Shown: piece by piece, positions 47,198 to 55,713 of the stretch
Numbering within the stretch: the stretch's first letter is position 1
Layout: every line of letters starts with the position of its first letter
From: an uncultured Gammaproteobacteria bacterium
Lineage (GTDB): Bacteria > Pseudomonadota > Gammaproteobacteria > Eutrophobiales > Eutrophobiaceae
Direction: 5' to 3'
NCBI GenBank assembly: GCA_958295485.1
Contig: OY282354.1
Location: forward strand, 3,248,042-3,312,041
Length of the DNA: 64,000 nucleotides
Translations under genes and position numbers: made by a program
Notes under the pieces: generated by a model
What the model saw: only the letters and a program-made list of their open reading frames with translations
Databases searched by the model: none
Told to the model about the DNA's origin: nothing

Positions 47198-47215
47198 AAG
47201 CACATGTTGTGCCAA
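47198..47215 (-). promoter_or_regulatory. Sigma-54 promoter for the porin-glnK-amtB operon
   Basis: On the minus strand TTGGCACAACATGTGCTT matches the sigma-54 consensus TGGCAC-N5-TTGC: perfect TGGCAC, GTGC for TTGC, and the GG and GC dinucleotides exactly 10 bp apart. It lies 72 bp upstream of the porin-like gene's ATG. In nitrogen-regulated ammonium operons NtrC activates from such promoters; I could not find a convincing NtrC site further upstream. Confidence 0.65.
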
Positions 47216-47362
47216 GACCGTTTATTCAATTAAGGAAGCCCCGATTTAATCAAAGGTTCATTGCGATGCAGGGCCGTAACGCCCCAAGTTGATATTTTGT
47301 TAGCAACGCCGATAAGACGTTGATTTTTTGAGGAAAATAAAAATGTAATTCTTATCTTCCTC

Positions 47363-47394
47363 ACCCTGACAAGTCCAGACGGACTTGTCAGGGT
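47363..47394. repeat. Perfect 14-bp hairpin
   Basis: ACCCTGACAAGTCC and GGACTTGTCAGGGT flank a 4-nt loop. It lies in the 490-bp gap between the porin-like gene and ubiK; no T-tract follows on either side. A second hairpin, AGGAACCCC/GGGGTTCCT, is at 47542-47570. Apart from these and the sigma-54 site I see nothing else in 47127-47616. Confidence 0.7.
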
Positions 47395-47616
47395 ATCCTT
47401 GAATACAAGGAGATGAAAAAATCAGGTAAGCCGGGCCACGCGTGTCTGAAATACGAAACCGCGCCTGCAATGTGCGGGAATCAGAATGATTGCACAATTA
47501 TAGTGCCAAATAGCATAAAATAAATCTCAGCCACGCATCACAGGAACCCCCGGCTCAATCAGGGGTTCCTGCAGGATGATTGAAATTCAGGTAGTGACAT
47601 AACCGGTGACGAGCAA

Positions 47617-47871
47617 ATGATCAAACAACATGAAATCGAGGATTTTATGCAACAATTTTTCAGGCTCTTGCCTGAGGATGTCAATCGGTCGAGGCAGGAT
47701 TTCGAGAAAGCGCTGCGCGCGACGTTGACGGCGACATTCACCAAAATGAATTTAGTCACGCGGGAGGAATTCGATATTCAAACGGAATTATTAAGCAATA
47801 CACGCGCGGCAATGGATGAATTAGAGAAAAAAATCACAGAATTGGAAAAGACGCTTTCCGATAAGCAATAA
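47617..47871 (+). CDS. ubiK: UbiK-like accessory protein (BMFP/YqiC family)
   Basis: 84 residues. An amphipathic N-terminal half (IEDFMQQFFRLLPEDVNRSR) and a C-terminal coiled coil (FDIQTELLSNTRAAMDELEKKITELEKTL), the BMFP family layout. The family member UbiK of E. coli assists aerobic ubiquinone synthesis and is membrane-associated. Followed 52 bp later by comM, a neighbour pair seen in many Gammaproteobacteria. Confidence 0.85.
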   Translation: MIKQHEIEDFMQQFFRLLPEDVNRSRQDFEKALRATLTATFTKMNLVTREEFDIQTELLSNTRAAMDELEKKITELEKTLSDKQ

Positions 47872-47923
47872 AGTGGTTTAAAATAGGCGCCAATCGAATT
47901 TTGCCCGAAATGGAGAGAGGCAA

Positions 47924-49438
47924 ATGGATATTGCAATCGTGTACTCCCGTGCTTTGGCAGGGATCAATTCAGTCCAGGTCATCGTAGAGGCGCACCTGTC
48001 GAGGGGCCTGCCGCGTTTTTCCATCGTCGGATTGCCCGAAACAGCGGTAAAAGAGAGTAAAGATCGCGTCAGGAGCGCGATCTTGAATAATCACTTTGAA
48101 TTTCCCCTGAAGCGAATCACCATTAACCTGGCCCCGGCGGATTTGCCAAAAGAAGGGGGCAAGTATGATCTGGCCATTGCGGTTGGGATTCTGGCGGCAT
48201 CCGGCCAGATAGCCGGAAACTCACTTGAGCGGTATGAATTTATCGGCGAGTTGGCTTTAACCGGTGAATTACGACCGGTCAACGGCATATTGCCTATCGC
48301 CTATGCCATCAACAAAACAAACCGCGCTTTGATACTGCCGGAACAAAATGCCGCAGAAGCGGCGCTGATAAATGATTTACCCGTATTGCCGGCAAAACAC
48401 CTGATGACTGTTTGCGCCCAAATTAACGGGTCTGACCAATTGTCACAGTTCGTTAACCGGGAAAAACCCGATGCGAATAAGCGAAAACTCCCGGATTTAT
48501 CTGACATACACTCCCATCATTTTGCTAAACGCGCCCTGGAGATCTGCGCGGCAGGAGGACACAATATATTGATGGTCGGCCCACCCGGGAGTGGCAAAAC
48601 GATGCTGGCTGATCGCCTGCCCGGCATTTTACCCCCCATGACGGAGCAGGAAGCCATGGCTACGGCGGCAATTAATTCCGTCAGCGCCCAGGGGTTCAAG
48701 TTGGAAGATTGGAAAAAACGCCCGGTCAGGATGCCACATCACTCAGCCTCCTCCATCGCCCTGGTAGGTGGAGGCAGTCACCCCCGTCCGGGAGAGGTAT
48801 CGCTCGCACACAACGGAGTCCTGTTTTTAGATGAACTGCCGGAATTTGATCGCAAAGTCCTGGAAGTCCTGAGAGAACCACTCGAATCAGGTAAAATAGT
48901 CATCTCCCGGGCCGCAAGACAAACTGAATTTCCGGCCAGGTTTCAACTGATTGCCGCCATGAATCCCTGTCCCTGTGGATATTACGGTGACAGGACCGAC
49001 AGGTGTCAGTGTACATCCGAACAAATCAGACGTTATCGCGGGAAAATATCCGGGCCCTTATTGGACCGCATCGATATCCATATCGAAGTGCCCAACATTT
49101 CCCTGGAGATCCTGGAGAAATGGCAAAACGAACAACCCGAAACAAGTATCCAGGTACAACAAAGGGTAATCAATGCCTATGATTATCAACTTGCGCGTGC
49201 AGGCAAACAAAACTGTGTATTAAATAACAAGGAGTTGGCAGAATATTGCCGGCTTGACAACCGGCAAACCGCATTGTTGCACAAAGCTGTAAAACAACTG
49301 GGTTTATCGACCCGCGGCATGTATCGTATATTACGCGTGGCCAGGACAGTGGCGGATTTGGAAAAATCCGGGTTAATCCTGGACAACCACCTGAGCGAGG
49401 CGATTTCGTACCGCTATTTTGAACGGAACCGCGAGTAA
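47924..49438 (+). CDS. comM: ComM/YifB AAA+ helicase-like protein
   Basis: 504 residues. N-terminal S5-like domain (AIVYSRALAGINSVQVIVEA), AAA+ core with Walker A VGPPGSGKTMLADRLPG (~218-234), GEVSLAHNGVLFLDELPEF (Walker B), the MNPCPCGYYGD...CQCT zinc-type motif and SGPLLDRIDIHIEVP. In Haemophilus and Vibrio ComM is a hexameric branch-migration helicase that aids integration of transformed DNA. Start ATG preceded by GGAGAGAGG. Confidence 0.95.
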   Translation: MDIAIVYSRALAGINSVQVIVEAHLSRGLPRFSIVGLPETAVKESKDRVRSAILNNHFEFPLKRITINLAPADLPKEGGKYDLAIAVGILAASGQIAGNSLERYEFIGELALTGELRPVNGILPIAYAINKTNRALILPEQNAAEAALINDLPVLPAKHLMTVCAQINGSDQLSQFVNREKPDANKRKLPDLSDIHSHHFAKRALEICAAGGHNILMVGPPGSGKTMLADRLPGILPPMTEQEAMATAAINSVSAQGFKLEDWKKRPVRMPHHSASSIALVGGGSHPRPGEVSLAHNGVLFLDELPEFDRKVLEVLREPLESGKIVISRAARQTEFPARFQLIAAMNPCPCGYYGDRTDRCQCTSEQIRRYRGKISGPLLDRIDIHIEVPNISLEILEKWQNEQPETSIQVQQRVINAYDYQLARAGKQNCVLNNKELAEYCRLDNRQTALLHKAVKQLGLSTRGMYRILRVARTVADLEKSGLILDNHLSEAISYRYFERNRE

Positions 49439-49562
49439 GAAGGAAAAAATTCCCGCGTTGTCGGCAAAGGCGCGCCACGGAAATCGCGCCGCGCAAGGAT
49501 CGGCTAAGCGAATCCCCCGGATATTGACATGTTCAACGCCAACTAATATTGTGAAACATATT

Positions 49563-49946
49563 ATGTCAGACCGTGAACGTTATAAATTTACCGTCGAGGT
49601 AGAGACCGCCTATTTACAGGAACAATCCATTCCTGAGGATAACCTGTTTGTGTTCGCCTATACCATTTCGATCGCAAATACAGGCGCCGTATCGGCAAGA
49701 CTGCTTCGCCGACATTGGGTAATCACCGATGCGAATAATAAAATACAGGAAGTCCACGGGGATGGGGTGGTCGGTGAGCAACCCTATTTGAATCCCGGCC
49801 AAACCTTTCAATACACCAGCGGCGCGGTTCTTGAGACCCCGGTAGGTTGCATGGAAGGCGTCTACGATATATTGGCCGATGACGGGACCGAGTTTGCTTC
49901 ACCCATTCCGCCCTTCAATTTATCCAAGCCCCATACACTGCATTAG
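49563..49946 (+). CDS. apaG: ApaG (Co2+/Mg2+ efflux-associated protein)
   Basis: 127 residues from ATG 49563; the frame is open upstream into comM but family proteins (~125 residues) start here with MSD...YKFTVEVETAYL. All-beta fold; FAYTISIANTGAVSARLLRRHWVI and GEQPYLNPGQTFQYTSGAVL are the typical stretches. Role in E. coli is associated with cobalt/magnesium resistance but the biochemistry is unclear. apaH follows after a 250-bp gap containing an inverted repeat. Confidence 0.93.
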   Translation: MSDRERYKFTVEVETAYLQEQSIPEDNLFVFAYTISIANTGAVSARLLRRHWVITDANNKIQEVHGDGVVGEQPYLNPGQTFQYTSGAVLETPVGCMEGVYDILADDGTEFASPIPPFNLSKPHTLH

Positions 49947-50064
49947 CCCGCATTTCCCGCCAGGTCACTTGTCGTCAATGGAGTTCCCGCTTTTTTCAAC
50001 AGATTATCAGTAATGTATGACTTTCTCGCAAAGACAGACTACGCCGGAGACGCCCTCGCTGGTC

Positions 50065-50146
50065 TTTTTGCCGGCGGCGGGCACAGGCTCTCTCAACCAT
50101 AGCTACGGCTATGCTCATCGTCGCCGGCGGCCAGCGGCGGCAAAAA
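50065..50146. repeat. Imperfect inverted repeat between apaG and apaH
   Basis: TTTTTGCCGGCGGCGG (50065-50080) pairs imperfectly with CCAGCGGCGGCAAAAA (50131-50146), with a small ATAGC-TACG-GCTAT hairpin in the middle. The 250-bp gap has no other gene; it looks like a dispersed palindromic element. Confidence 0.5.
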
Positions 50147-50198
50147 TCCGGCGCGCTCAGCGCCGCCCCCCGGTAAGAAACACGGGCTGAAAAAATCG

Positions 50199-51026
50199 AT
50201 GTCAACCTTTGCCATCGGTGACCTCCAGGGCTGCTACGAGGAGTTAATGAATCTGCTTCATGAAATTAATTTTGATCCTGCCAATGATAGCCTCTGGTTT
50301 ACCGGCGACCTGGTTAATCGCGGGCCACAATCATTAAACTGTTTACGTTTTGTTAAAGACCTCGGCAACCAGGCAATAACGGTGTTGGGTAATCACGAGC
50401 TTCATTTACTGGCCATCGGCAACGGCCAGTCACAGTACATGCACCAGGGAGATACCTTGGATGAAATCCTGGCGGCCGGCGATTGCGCCGAATTACTCGA
50501 CTGGTTAAGACAGTTACCCCTGATTTACCGCGATGATCAATTCGGTTTCACGATGTTGCACGCCGGGCTGCCGCCGCAGTGGGATATTGTGGAGGCCCAG
50601 GGATACGCAGGAGAAGTCGAAGAGGTTTTAAGGAGCGATGATTATAAGGACTACTTTGCGAAAATGTATGGCAATGAACCGGATATCTGGTCTGACGACC
50701 TGACCGGCTGGGACCGGCTGCGGTTCATAACCAACTGTTTCTCACGGATGCGTTATTGCAATGAGGATGGCCGCCTGGATATGAAAGAAAAGGGGGCGCC
50801 GGGTACCCAGCCCCAGCCTGTTCTTCCCTGGTTTGAGGTAAAGAGGAAAAGCCGAAAAGAAAAAATCATATTCGGACACTGGGCCGCGCTCAGGGATTAC
50901 CGGCAAGATTATAAAAAGTTTAACGTCTATCCACTCGATATGGGATGTGTCTGGGGCGGCGACCTGGTCGCATTACGCCTGGAAGATGAAAAATACTTTC
51001 GCGTGCCATCGACAGGCAGCAAGTAG
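50199..51026 (+). CDS. apaH: Symmetrical Ap4A hydrolase ApaH
   Basis: 275 residues, usual length. Splits diadenosine tetraphosphate into two ADP. Metallophosphatase motifs in order: FAIGDLQGCYEEL, FTGDLVNRGPQS, LGNHELHLLAI, FTMLHAGLPPQWD, FGHWAAL. Two metal ions are bound by these Asp/His residues. Neighbour of apaG and folA, the classical group. Confidence 0.95.
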   Translation: MSTFAIGDLQGCYEELMNLLHEINFDPANDSLWFTGDLVNRGPQSLNCLRFVKDLGNQAITVLGNHELHLLAIGNGQSQYMHQGDTLDEILAAGDCAELLDWLRQLPLIYRDDQFGFTMLHAGLPPQWDIVEAQGYAGEVEEVLRSDDYKDYFAKMYGNEPDIWSDDLTGWDRLRFITNCFSRMRYCNEDGRLDMKEKGAPGTQPQPVLPWFEVKRKSRKEKIIFGHWAALRDYRQDYKKFNVYPLDMGCVWGGDLVALRLEDEKYFRVPSTGSK

Positions 51027-51049
51027 CAGGCATCGGAAAATGACGTAAT

Positions 51050-51083
51050 GGGCAACCGCAGGGGCTACCCCCGTGGGTTGCCC
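51050..51083. terminator. Hairpin after apaH
   Basis: GGGCAACC at 51050-51057 pairs with GGTTGCCC at 51076-51083, reinforced by GGGG/CCCC inside. No T-tract follows, so it may be a structural repeat rather than a true terminator. Confidence 0.4.
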
Positions 51084-51127
51084 TGCAGCGGGGGATTGCG
51101 GTGTGTCATTTGGGCCGGCGCGGAGCC

Positions 51128-51258
51128 TGCTCCTGTGGGGGGTTACTAACTGTAACTCCCCCTGACAAGAGGGGCTTAGGGAGTTGTCGGCCTGCCCCTG
51201 TGGGGGTTACTGGCTGTAATTCCCCCTGACAAGAGGGACTTAGGGAGTTGTCGGCCTG
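51128..51258. repeat. Two-copy 64-bp tandem repeat overlapping the folA stop
   Basis: Units of ~64 bp (GTTAC...CTCCCCCTGACAAGAGG...TTAGGGAGTTGTCGGCC) start near 51128 and 51192. The second unit contains the stop codon and last codons of folA, so the folA C-terminus has been fused to repeat sequence. The C-rich core matches blocks at 7183-7210 and 15900-15932. Confidence 0.85.
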
Positions 51259-51761
51259 TCCCTGTAATTCCTTTCCAGGACTGAAAAACTATGGGAATAC
51301 TCATTATCCTCATCGGCTTGGTGGTCTTGACGTTCGACCTCGCTCCAACCGGTTTCGTCAAACTCCGGAAAGTAAGTATCACCGCTCACCGTTGCATGAA
51401 CCTGGGTAAGATAAATACGTGCTGCCCTGGAAAACAATTGTTCATATAAACCAGCCCCCCCCATGACCATGATTTCCTCATGGCCTGAGTAATATTCAAG
51501 GGCGGTTTCTATTGTATTAAAAACAGCGCATCCCGCTGCGCTGTAATCTTTTTGTCTCGTGATAACGATATTTTCCCGCCCGGGTAACGGCCGGCCGATG
51601 GATTCGTGGGTCTTTCTCCCCATGATGATGGGTTTCCCCATGGTAACCGCTTTGAAATGCTTTAAGTCATTCGACAGGCGCCAGGGCAGCTGGCCGTTCA
51701 CCCCAATCACGCCCTGCCGGTCCATGGCGACGATAAACGAAATGATCATCTTACGGGTCAA
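51240..51761 (-). CDS. folA: Dihydrofolate reductase FolA
   Basis: 173 residues. Reduces dihydrofolate with NADPH, regenerating the folate consumed by ThyA. Motifs: [21 protein letters not shown] with the catalytic acidic residue region, [34 protein letters not shown]. coli FolA is 159 residues and usually ends after the SFSVLER strand; here seven extra residues (NYRDRPTTP region) come from the downstream 64-bp repeat. ATGA overlap with the thyA stop. Confidence 0.95.
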   Translation of the reverse strand: MTRKMIISFIVAMDRQGVIGVNGQLPWRLSNDLKHFKAVTMGKPIIMGRKTHESIGRPLPGRENIVITRQKDYSAAGCAVFNTIETALEYYSGHEEIMVMGGAGLYEQLFSRAARIYLTQVHATVSGDTYFPEFDETGWSEVERQDHQADEDNEYSHSFSVLERNYRDRPTTP

Positions 51762-52552
51762 ACGGCGATTGGAGCGGCAATGGCCGGATGCGCCCGGTAA
51801 TCGACCAACTCGAAATCGCCGTACTGAAAATCAAAAATATTGGTTATCCCGGGATTGATTTTCAGCCGCGGCGGCGGCAGGGGCGCCCGGGACAATTGCA
51901 AGTCCGCCTGCTCCAGGTGGTTTAAATATAAATGGACATCACCCAGGGTATGCACGAACTCGCCCGGTTCAAGACCGGTCACCTGGGCAATCATCAGCGT
52001 CAGCAAAGCATATGATGCGATGTTAAATGGAACGCCAAGGAAAACATCGGCGCTGCGTTGATAGAGTTGACATGACAGGGCGCCGTCATTCACGTAAAAC
52101 TGAAAAAAGGCATGGCAAGGCGCAAGCGCCATTTTATCGATCTCGCCTGTGTTCCAGGCGCTGACAATCAAGCGCCGGGAGTCCGGGTTGGCGTTGATTT
52201 GCTCTATCACATTGCTGATTTGATCAATGGCCTCACCATCGGCTGAGCGCCATGAACGCCATTGCACGCCATAGACCGGGCCAAGCTCGCCTGTTTCATC
52301 GGCCCATTCATTCCAGATCGTAACGTCATTATCCTGTAAATAGCGGATATTCGATTCACCCCGTAAAAACCATAACAACTCGTGGATGATGGATTTGAAA
52401 TGCAGTTTTTTTGTGGTAACGGCGGGGAAACTTCGCCCCAGGTCGAACCGCATTTGATACCCGAACACGCTGAGGGTACCGGTGCCGGTGCGGTCGGATT
52501 TCCTTGCGCCTTGCCGGCGGACATGTTGCAACAGGTCCAGGTACTGCTTCAT
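51758..52552 (-). CDS. thyA: Thymidylate synthase ThyA
   Basis: 264 residues from ATG 52552, identical in length to E. coli ThyA; an upstream in-frame codon would add 16 non-family residues. Methylates dUMP to dTMP with methylene-tetrahydrofolate. Catalytic Cys in [28 protein letters not shown] phosphate loop; [20 protein letters not shown]. Transcribed just before folA, a coupled pair for folate cycling. Confidence 0.97.
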   Translation of the reverse strand: MKQYLDLLQHVRRQGARKSDRTGTGTLSVFGYQMRFDLGRSFPAVTTKKLHFKSIIHELLWFLRGESNIRYLQDNDVTIWNEWADETGELGPVYGVQWRSWRSADGEAIDQISNVIEQINANPDSRRLIVSAWNTGEIDKMALAPCHAFFQFYVNDGALSCQLYQRSADVFLGVPFNIASYALLTLMIAQVTGLEPGEFVHTLGDVHLYLNHLEQADLQLSRAPLPPPRLKINPGITNIFDFQYGDFELVDYRAHPAIAAPIAV

Positions 52553-52669
52553 GCCGAATGAACGATATACGACAATAAATAATGGATAACGCAGGAGCAA
52601 GCCCGCGTGGTTTCCCCGGATGCAGGGGCAACACAGGAACAGACAACGGACAATGGCGAATGATTCATT

Positions 52670-53482
52670 TTATGACTTTCCGCTTTTGGCGTTAATCGTC
52701 CCGCTTTGCCCGGTATAAGCCCATACGAATAATACTACACCGATAATAATCATTGGCAGGGATAAAATCTGTCCCATCGTAAGCCAGCCAAACGCGAAGT
52801 AGCCAAGTTGCGCGTCGGGTTCCCGCACAAATTCTATGCCAAAGCGGATTACGCCATAGAGCGACAAAAACAGACCTGACAGGGACATCGCCGGCCTTGG
52901 TTTTGCGGAAAACCACCAGAGAATGATAAATAAACATATCCCTTCCAAAAATGCCTCATAGAGTTGCGATGGGTGTCTTGGGAGACCACCGGCATTGGGA
53001 AACACCATTGCCCAGGGAACATCCGTGGGTTTCCCCCATAATTCCCCATTGATAAAATTGCCTGTTCGGCCGGTGAACAAACCGATGGGCGCTACCGGCG
53101 CCAGGAAATCACCCACCTCGAACAGGGTTTTATTGATCTTGCGGCCATATAAATAAACCGCGATGACGACCCCGATAAGCCCGCCATGAAACGACATGCC
53201 CCCTTGCCAGACTTTGATCATGTCTACCGGGTTATTGAGATAATACGGCAGGTTATAAAACAGGACCGAACCCAACCTGCCACCGATGATGAGGCCCAGG
53301 GTGCAGTAAAAAATAAGGTCTGCGACCTGTTCGGCATTCCAATCGAAACGGGCGGATTTCGCCCGGTGGCGCAACATCCACCAGGCCCCCAAAATACCCA
53401 CAACATAGCTGATCCCATACCAGCGGATTTGCAAAAACCCCAGGTCAATGGCAACCGGGTCAATATTCGGATAAGTCAGCAT
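52670..53482 (-). CDS. lgt: Prolipoprotein diacylglyceryl transferase Lgt
   Basis: 270 residues, seven membrane spans. Transfers diacylglycerol from phosphatidylglycerol to the lipobox Cys of preprolipoproteins; substrates here would include MltF and the PQQ-like lipoprotein. Signature FTGRTGNFINGELWG with the essential Arg; early motif RWYGISYVVGI. Upstream of thyA on the same strand, the common lgt-thyA order. Confidence 0.96.
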   Translation of the reverse strand: MLTYPNIDPVAIDLGFLQIRWYGISYVVGILGAWWMLRHRAKSARFDWNAEQVADLIFYCTLGLIIGGRLGSVLFYNLPYYLNNPVDMIKVWQGGMSFHGGLIGVVIAVYLYGRKINKTLFEVGDFLAPVAPIGLFTGRTGNFINGELWGKPTDVPWAMVFPNAGGLPRHPSQLYEAFLEGICLFIILWWFSAKPRPAMSLSGLFLSLYGVIRFGIEFVREPDAQLGYFAFGWLTMGQILSLPMIIIGVVLFVWAYTGQSGTINAKSGKS

Positions 53483-53544
53483 GGGGGGAAAGTGTACCGG
53501 ATATGGCTGTACTTATCTGCACATATGAAGTTTGAAATAAGAAC

Positions 53545-53626
53545 CCCGTCATTCTGAGGAGCGTAGCGACGAAGAATCTATACCTTCGTTCGATATAGAT
53601 TCTTCGCTTCGCCCAGAATGACGGGT
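53545..53626. repeat. Hairpin repeat of the CCCGTCATTCTGAG type
   Basis: CCCGTCATTCTG...GAAGAATCTA (53545-53580) is inversely matched by TAGATTCTTCG...CAGAATGACGGG (53596-53626). GTTCGATATAGAT occurs twice at its right side (53588 and 53631). It sits between lgt and hipB and marks the left border of the accessory segment. Confidence 0.8.
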
Positions 53627-53696
53627 CTTTGTTCGATATAGATTAGCCCTTAAATATAGATTGTAAAATATTATAAATTGTTATATTTTTAGTTTT

Positions 53697-54065
53697 ATGA
53701 AACAGAAACCCTATCCTCCTTCCGTCCAGATAGCGCTACGTGCCCTGGGTCGCAATATCAGGATCGCGCGCAAGAAGCGGCGCATGGCCGTAGCCGACTT
53801 TGCCACGCGAATGGGCGTGTCCCAGGGAACGCTCGCGCGGCTGGAAAAAGGCGATGCCGGAGTCTCCATCGGCGCAACCGCAATGGCGCTGACGGCGCTT
53901 GGCGAACTCCACCGCCTCGAACAGCTGCTCGATGTCTCCAAGGACGACACTGGCCTTATGTTAGACCTGGACAACCTGCCGCAACGAGTCCGCAATCCGA
54001 AACCCCGGCCAGGCAGCGACAGTCCCGTCGAAGGGGCGATCCATCCGCAAGGAAAAGTCTTGTGA
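53697..54065 (+). CDS. hipB: HipB-type antitoxin, XRE-family regulator
   Basis: 122 residues. A helix-turn-helix at ~17-70 (LGRNIRIARKKRRMAVADFA ... MGVSQGTLARLEKGDAGVSI) and a C-terminal tail. Stop overlaps the hipA GTG by 4 nt. HipB binds and neutralises the HipA kinase and represses the operon. The upstream AT-rich stretch with TTATAAATTGTTATATTT near 53665-53690 likely holds the autoregulated promoter. Confidence 0.88.
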   Translation: MKQKPYPPSVQIALRALGRNIRIARKKRRMAVADFATRMGVSQGTLARLEKGDAGVSIGATAMALTALGELHRLEQLLDVSKDDTGLMLDLDNLPQRVRNPKPRPGSDSPVEGAIHPQGKVL

Positions 54066-55327
54066 GCAAGTCAACAAAGCGCATCCGGGTGGCTGCCGGC
54101 GAACGACTCCTCCCAGTCGGTGAGTTGATATTCGAGACAGATGGCAGGCGCGAGACAAGCATGTTCCGATACGACGCCGATTGGCTGGAAAATCCGGAAC
54201 ACTTTGCCATCGCGCCGGCGATGCCGCTTTCCGAAACGCCCTTCTACCATTCCGGCACGAGAGAAAGCCCGCGCTCAGCATTGCCAGGCCCCATTTCCGA
54301 CGGCGCGCCGGATTCCTGGGGACGCGGGTTGATCCGGCAGACGTTGCGCTACGCGCCCACGGAACTGGACTACCTGCTCACCGTGGACGACGCGACCCGC
54401 CAGGGGGCGCTCCGGTACCTGGGGGAAGACGGGAGGCCGCTTTCGCAGTCCTGTCCACCGGTCCCCCGCCTGAATGCCATCGAAGATCTCCGGCAACTTG
54501 CAAAAGCGGCCGAGAGCAACCCGGATATGCCCCGGGAAGAGCGAGAACGCCTGATGGGCAGCGCCGGTTCTCTCGGCGGCGCAAGACCCAAATCAAACAT
54601 CCGCGATGACGATGAAAACCTGTCCATCGCGAAATTCACGTCGGACCGGGATACCATGCCGATAGAGCGAGCGGAAGTCGCTACGCTCAGGCTTGCCCGG
54701 GCCGCCGGTATCAACGCCGCAACGGCGCGGCTGGAACTGGGGAACACCGACAAGCCCGTAGCGCTACTGAAGCGCTTCGACCGGATAGGGAGCGGACGGG
54801 TCAGCTATATCTCAGGCCAGTCCTTCATCGGCGCCGAAACCGCCACAAGCGCCTATTACACGGATTTCTCGGACGCGCTACGAGCGCATTCCGCTGACCC
54901 GAAAGGGCAGATGGAAGAGCTCTATCGCCGTATCCTCTTCACCATTCTCGTATCGAATAACGACGACCACCTGAAAAACCACGGCCTTCTCTACTCCGGC
55001 CAGGATCTTTGGGTCCTCTCCCCGGCCTTTGACATCAATCCGCAACCGCAACGCCGGCGTCACCTGGAGACAGGCATCAGCGAATTCAGTGGAAATGAAG
55101 CTTCCATCGAAGCAGCGCTAGAGGCCGCGCCCTTCTTTGAGACAGGCAGGGACGCCGCCGCCGCCATGCTGTCCCGCATGGTCTCAACGATTGATGCGCA
55201 ATGGCAGACACATTGCCGGGAAGCCGGCATGTCCGGGAAAGAGATCGCAGCCTACGAACCTGCGTTCAACCACCAGGAAACCCATTTCGCGCGACACCAC
55301 GCCGGAAAACATAAAAAGTCAACTTGA
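54062..55327 (+). CDS. hipA: HipA-type serine/threonine kinase toxin
   Basis: 421 residues from a GTG. HipA-like kinases phosphorylate glutamyl- or other aminoacyl-tRNA synthetases and cause dormancy. Seen here: PGPISDGAPDSWGRGLI (N-terminal part), phosphate loop SAGSLGGARPKSNI, conserved KFTS, PVALLKRFDR (ATP Lys region), catalytic SNNDDHLKNHG and PAFDINPQPQ (metal site). All kinase motifs look intact, so the toxin is probably active. Forms the hipBA pair with the gene upstream. Confidence 0.9.
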   Translation: MSKSTKRIRVAAGERLLPVGELIFETDGRRETSMFRYDADWLENPEHFAIAPAMPLSETPFYHSGTRESPRSALPGPISDGAPDSWGRGLIRQTLRYAPTELDYLLTVDDATRQGALRYLGEDGRPLSQSCPPVPRLNAIEDLRQLAKAAESNPDMPREERERLMGSAGSLGGARPKSNIRDDDENLSIAKFTSDRDTMPIERAEVATLRLARAAGINAATARLELGNTDKPVALLKRFDRIGSGRVSYISGQSFIGAETATSAYYTDFSDALRAHSADPKGQMEELYRRILFTILVSNNDDHLKNHGLLYSGQDLWVLSPAFDINPQPQRRRHLETGISEFSGNEASIEAALEAAPFFETGRDAAAAMLSRMVSTIDAQWQTHCREAGMSGKEIAAYEPAFNHQETHFARHHAGKHKKST

Positions 55328-55459
55328 CCAATGCCCTGACCATCAACCAACCCACCCCGCGCCGGCGGCCTGTCGCAAGCGCATAGCCAATAATGAGCAA
55401 GCTTCATACGATGGCGTATTATCAGCAACTCACACAAGCTGCCTGTTTTCTCTCATATT

Positions 55460-55669
55460 GTAGTGAACCAGGGCGCTATGTTGTAAAATGGCGTAAAACA
55501 GACCGGGCGGGTATCATCAAGCCATGCGCGCCACCTGCGCAAGTTGGATGATATCTTAGACAAACCCGTACTCCATGCCCTACTCATCTCCAACTACCCA
55601 CGCATCCAGACATTGGACGACGGCATCACCGCCCTGCCCGTCCCTTGGTTACTAGGCGGCGAGGAATAG
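55460..55669 (+). pseudogene. Degraded C-terminal piece of an ATPase-like gene (possibly DUF4143)
   Basis: The 386-bp gap after hipA contains an open stretch without a start codon: VKQTGRVSSSHARHLRKLDD ... ILDKPVLHALLISN ... GITALPVPWLLGGEE up to the TAG at 55667-55669. A second frame just upstream reads EPGRYVVKWRKTDR. Together they look like the end of a DUF4143-type AAA ATPase (VDFVV... EVK...HLR.L) broken by a frameshift and loss of its 5' part. Family assignment is tentative. The rest of the gap shows nothing. Confidence 0.4.
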
Positions 55670-55713
55670 CTCCAGGTAAAAGGGAACCGCGTCCCACCAG
55701 TTACCTGTTGAGC

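Noticed and set aside
47220..47340. NtrC binding sites upstream of the sigma-54 promoter
   Set aside because: Only weak partial matches to GCAC-N-GTGC; not good enough to report.
51128..51258. Possible CRISPR array
   Set aside because: Only two 64-bp units, no constant repeat/variable spacer pattern, no cas genes. The other tandem repeats (5583, 58963) fail for the same reason.
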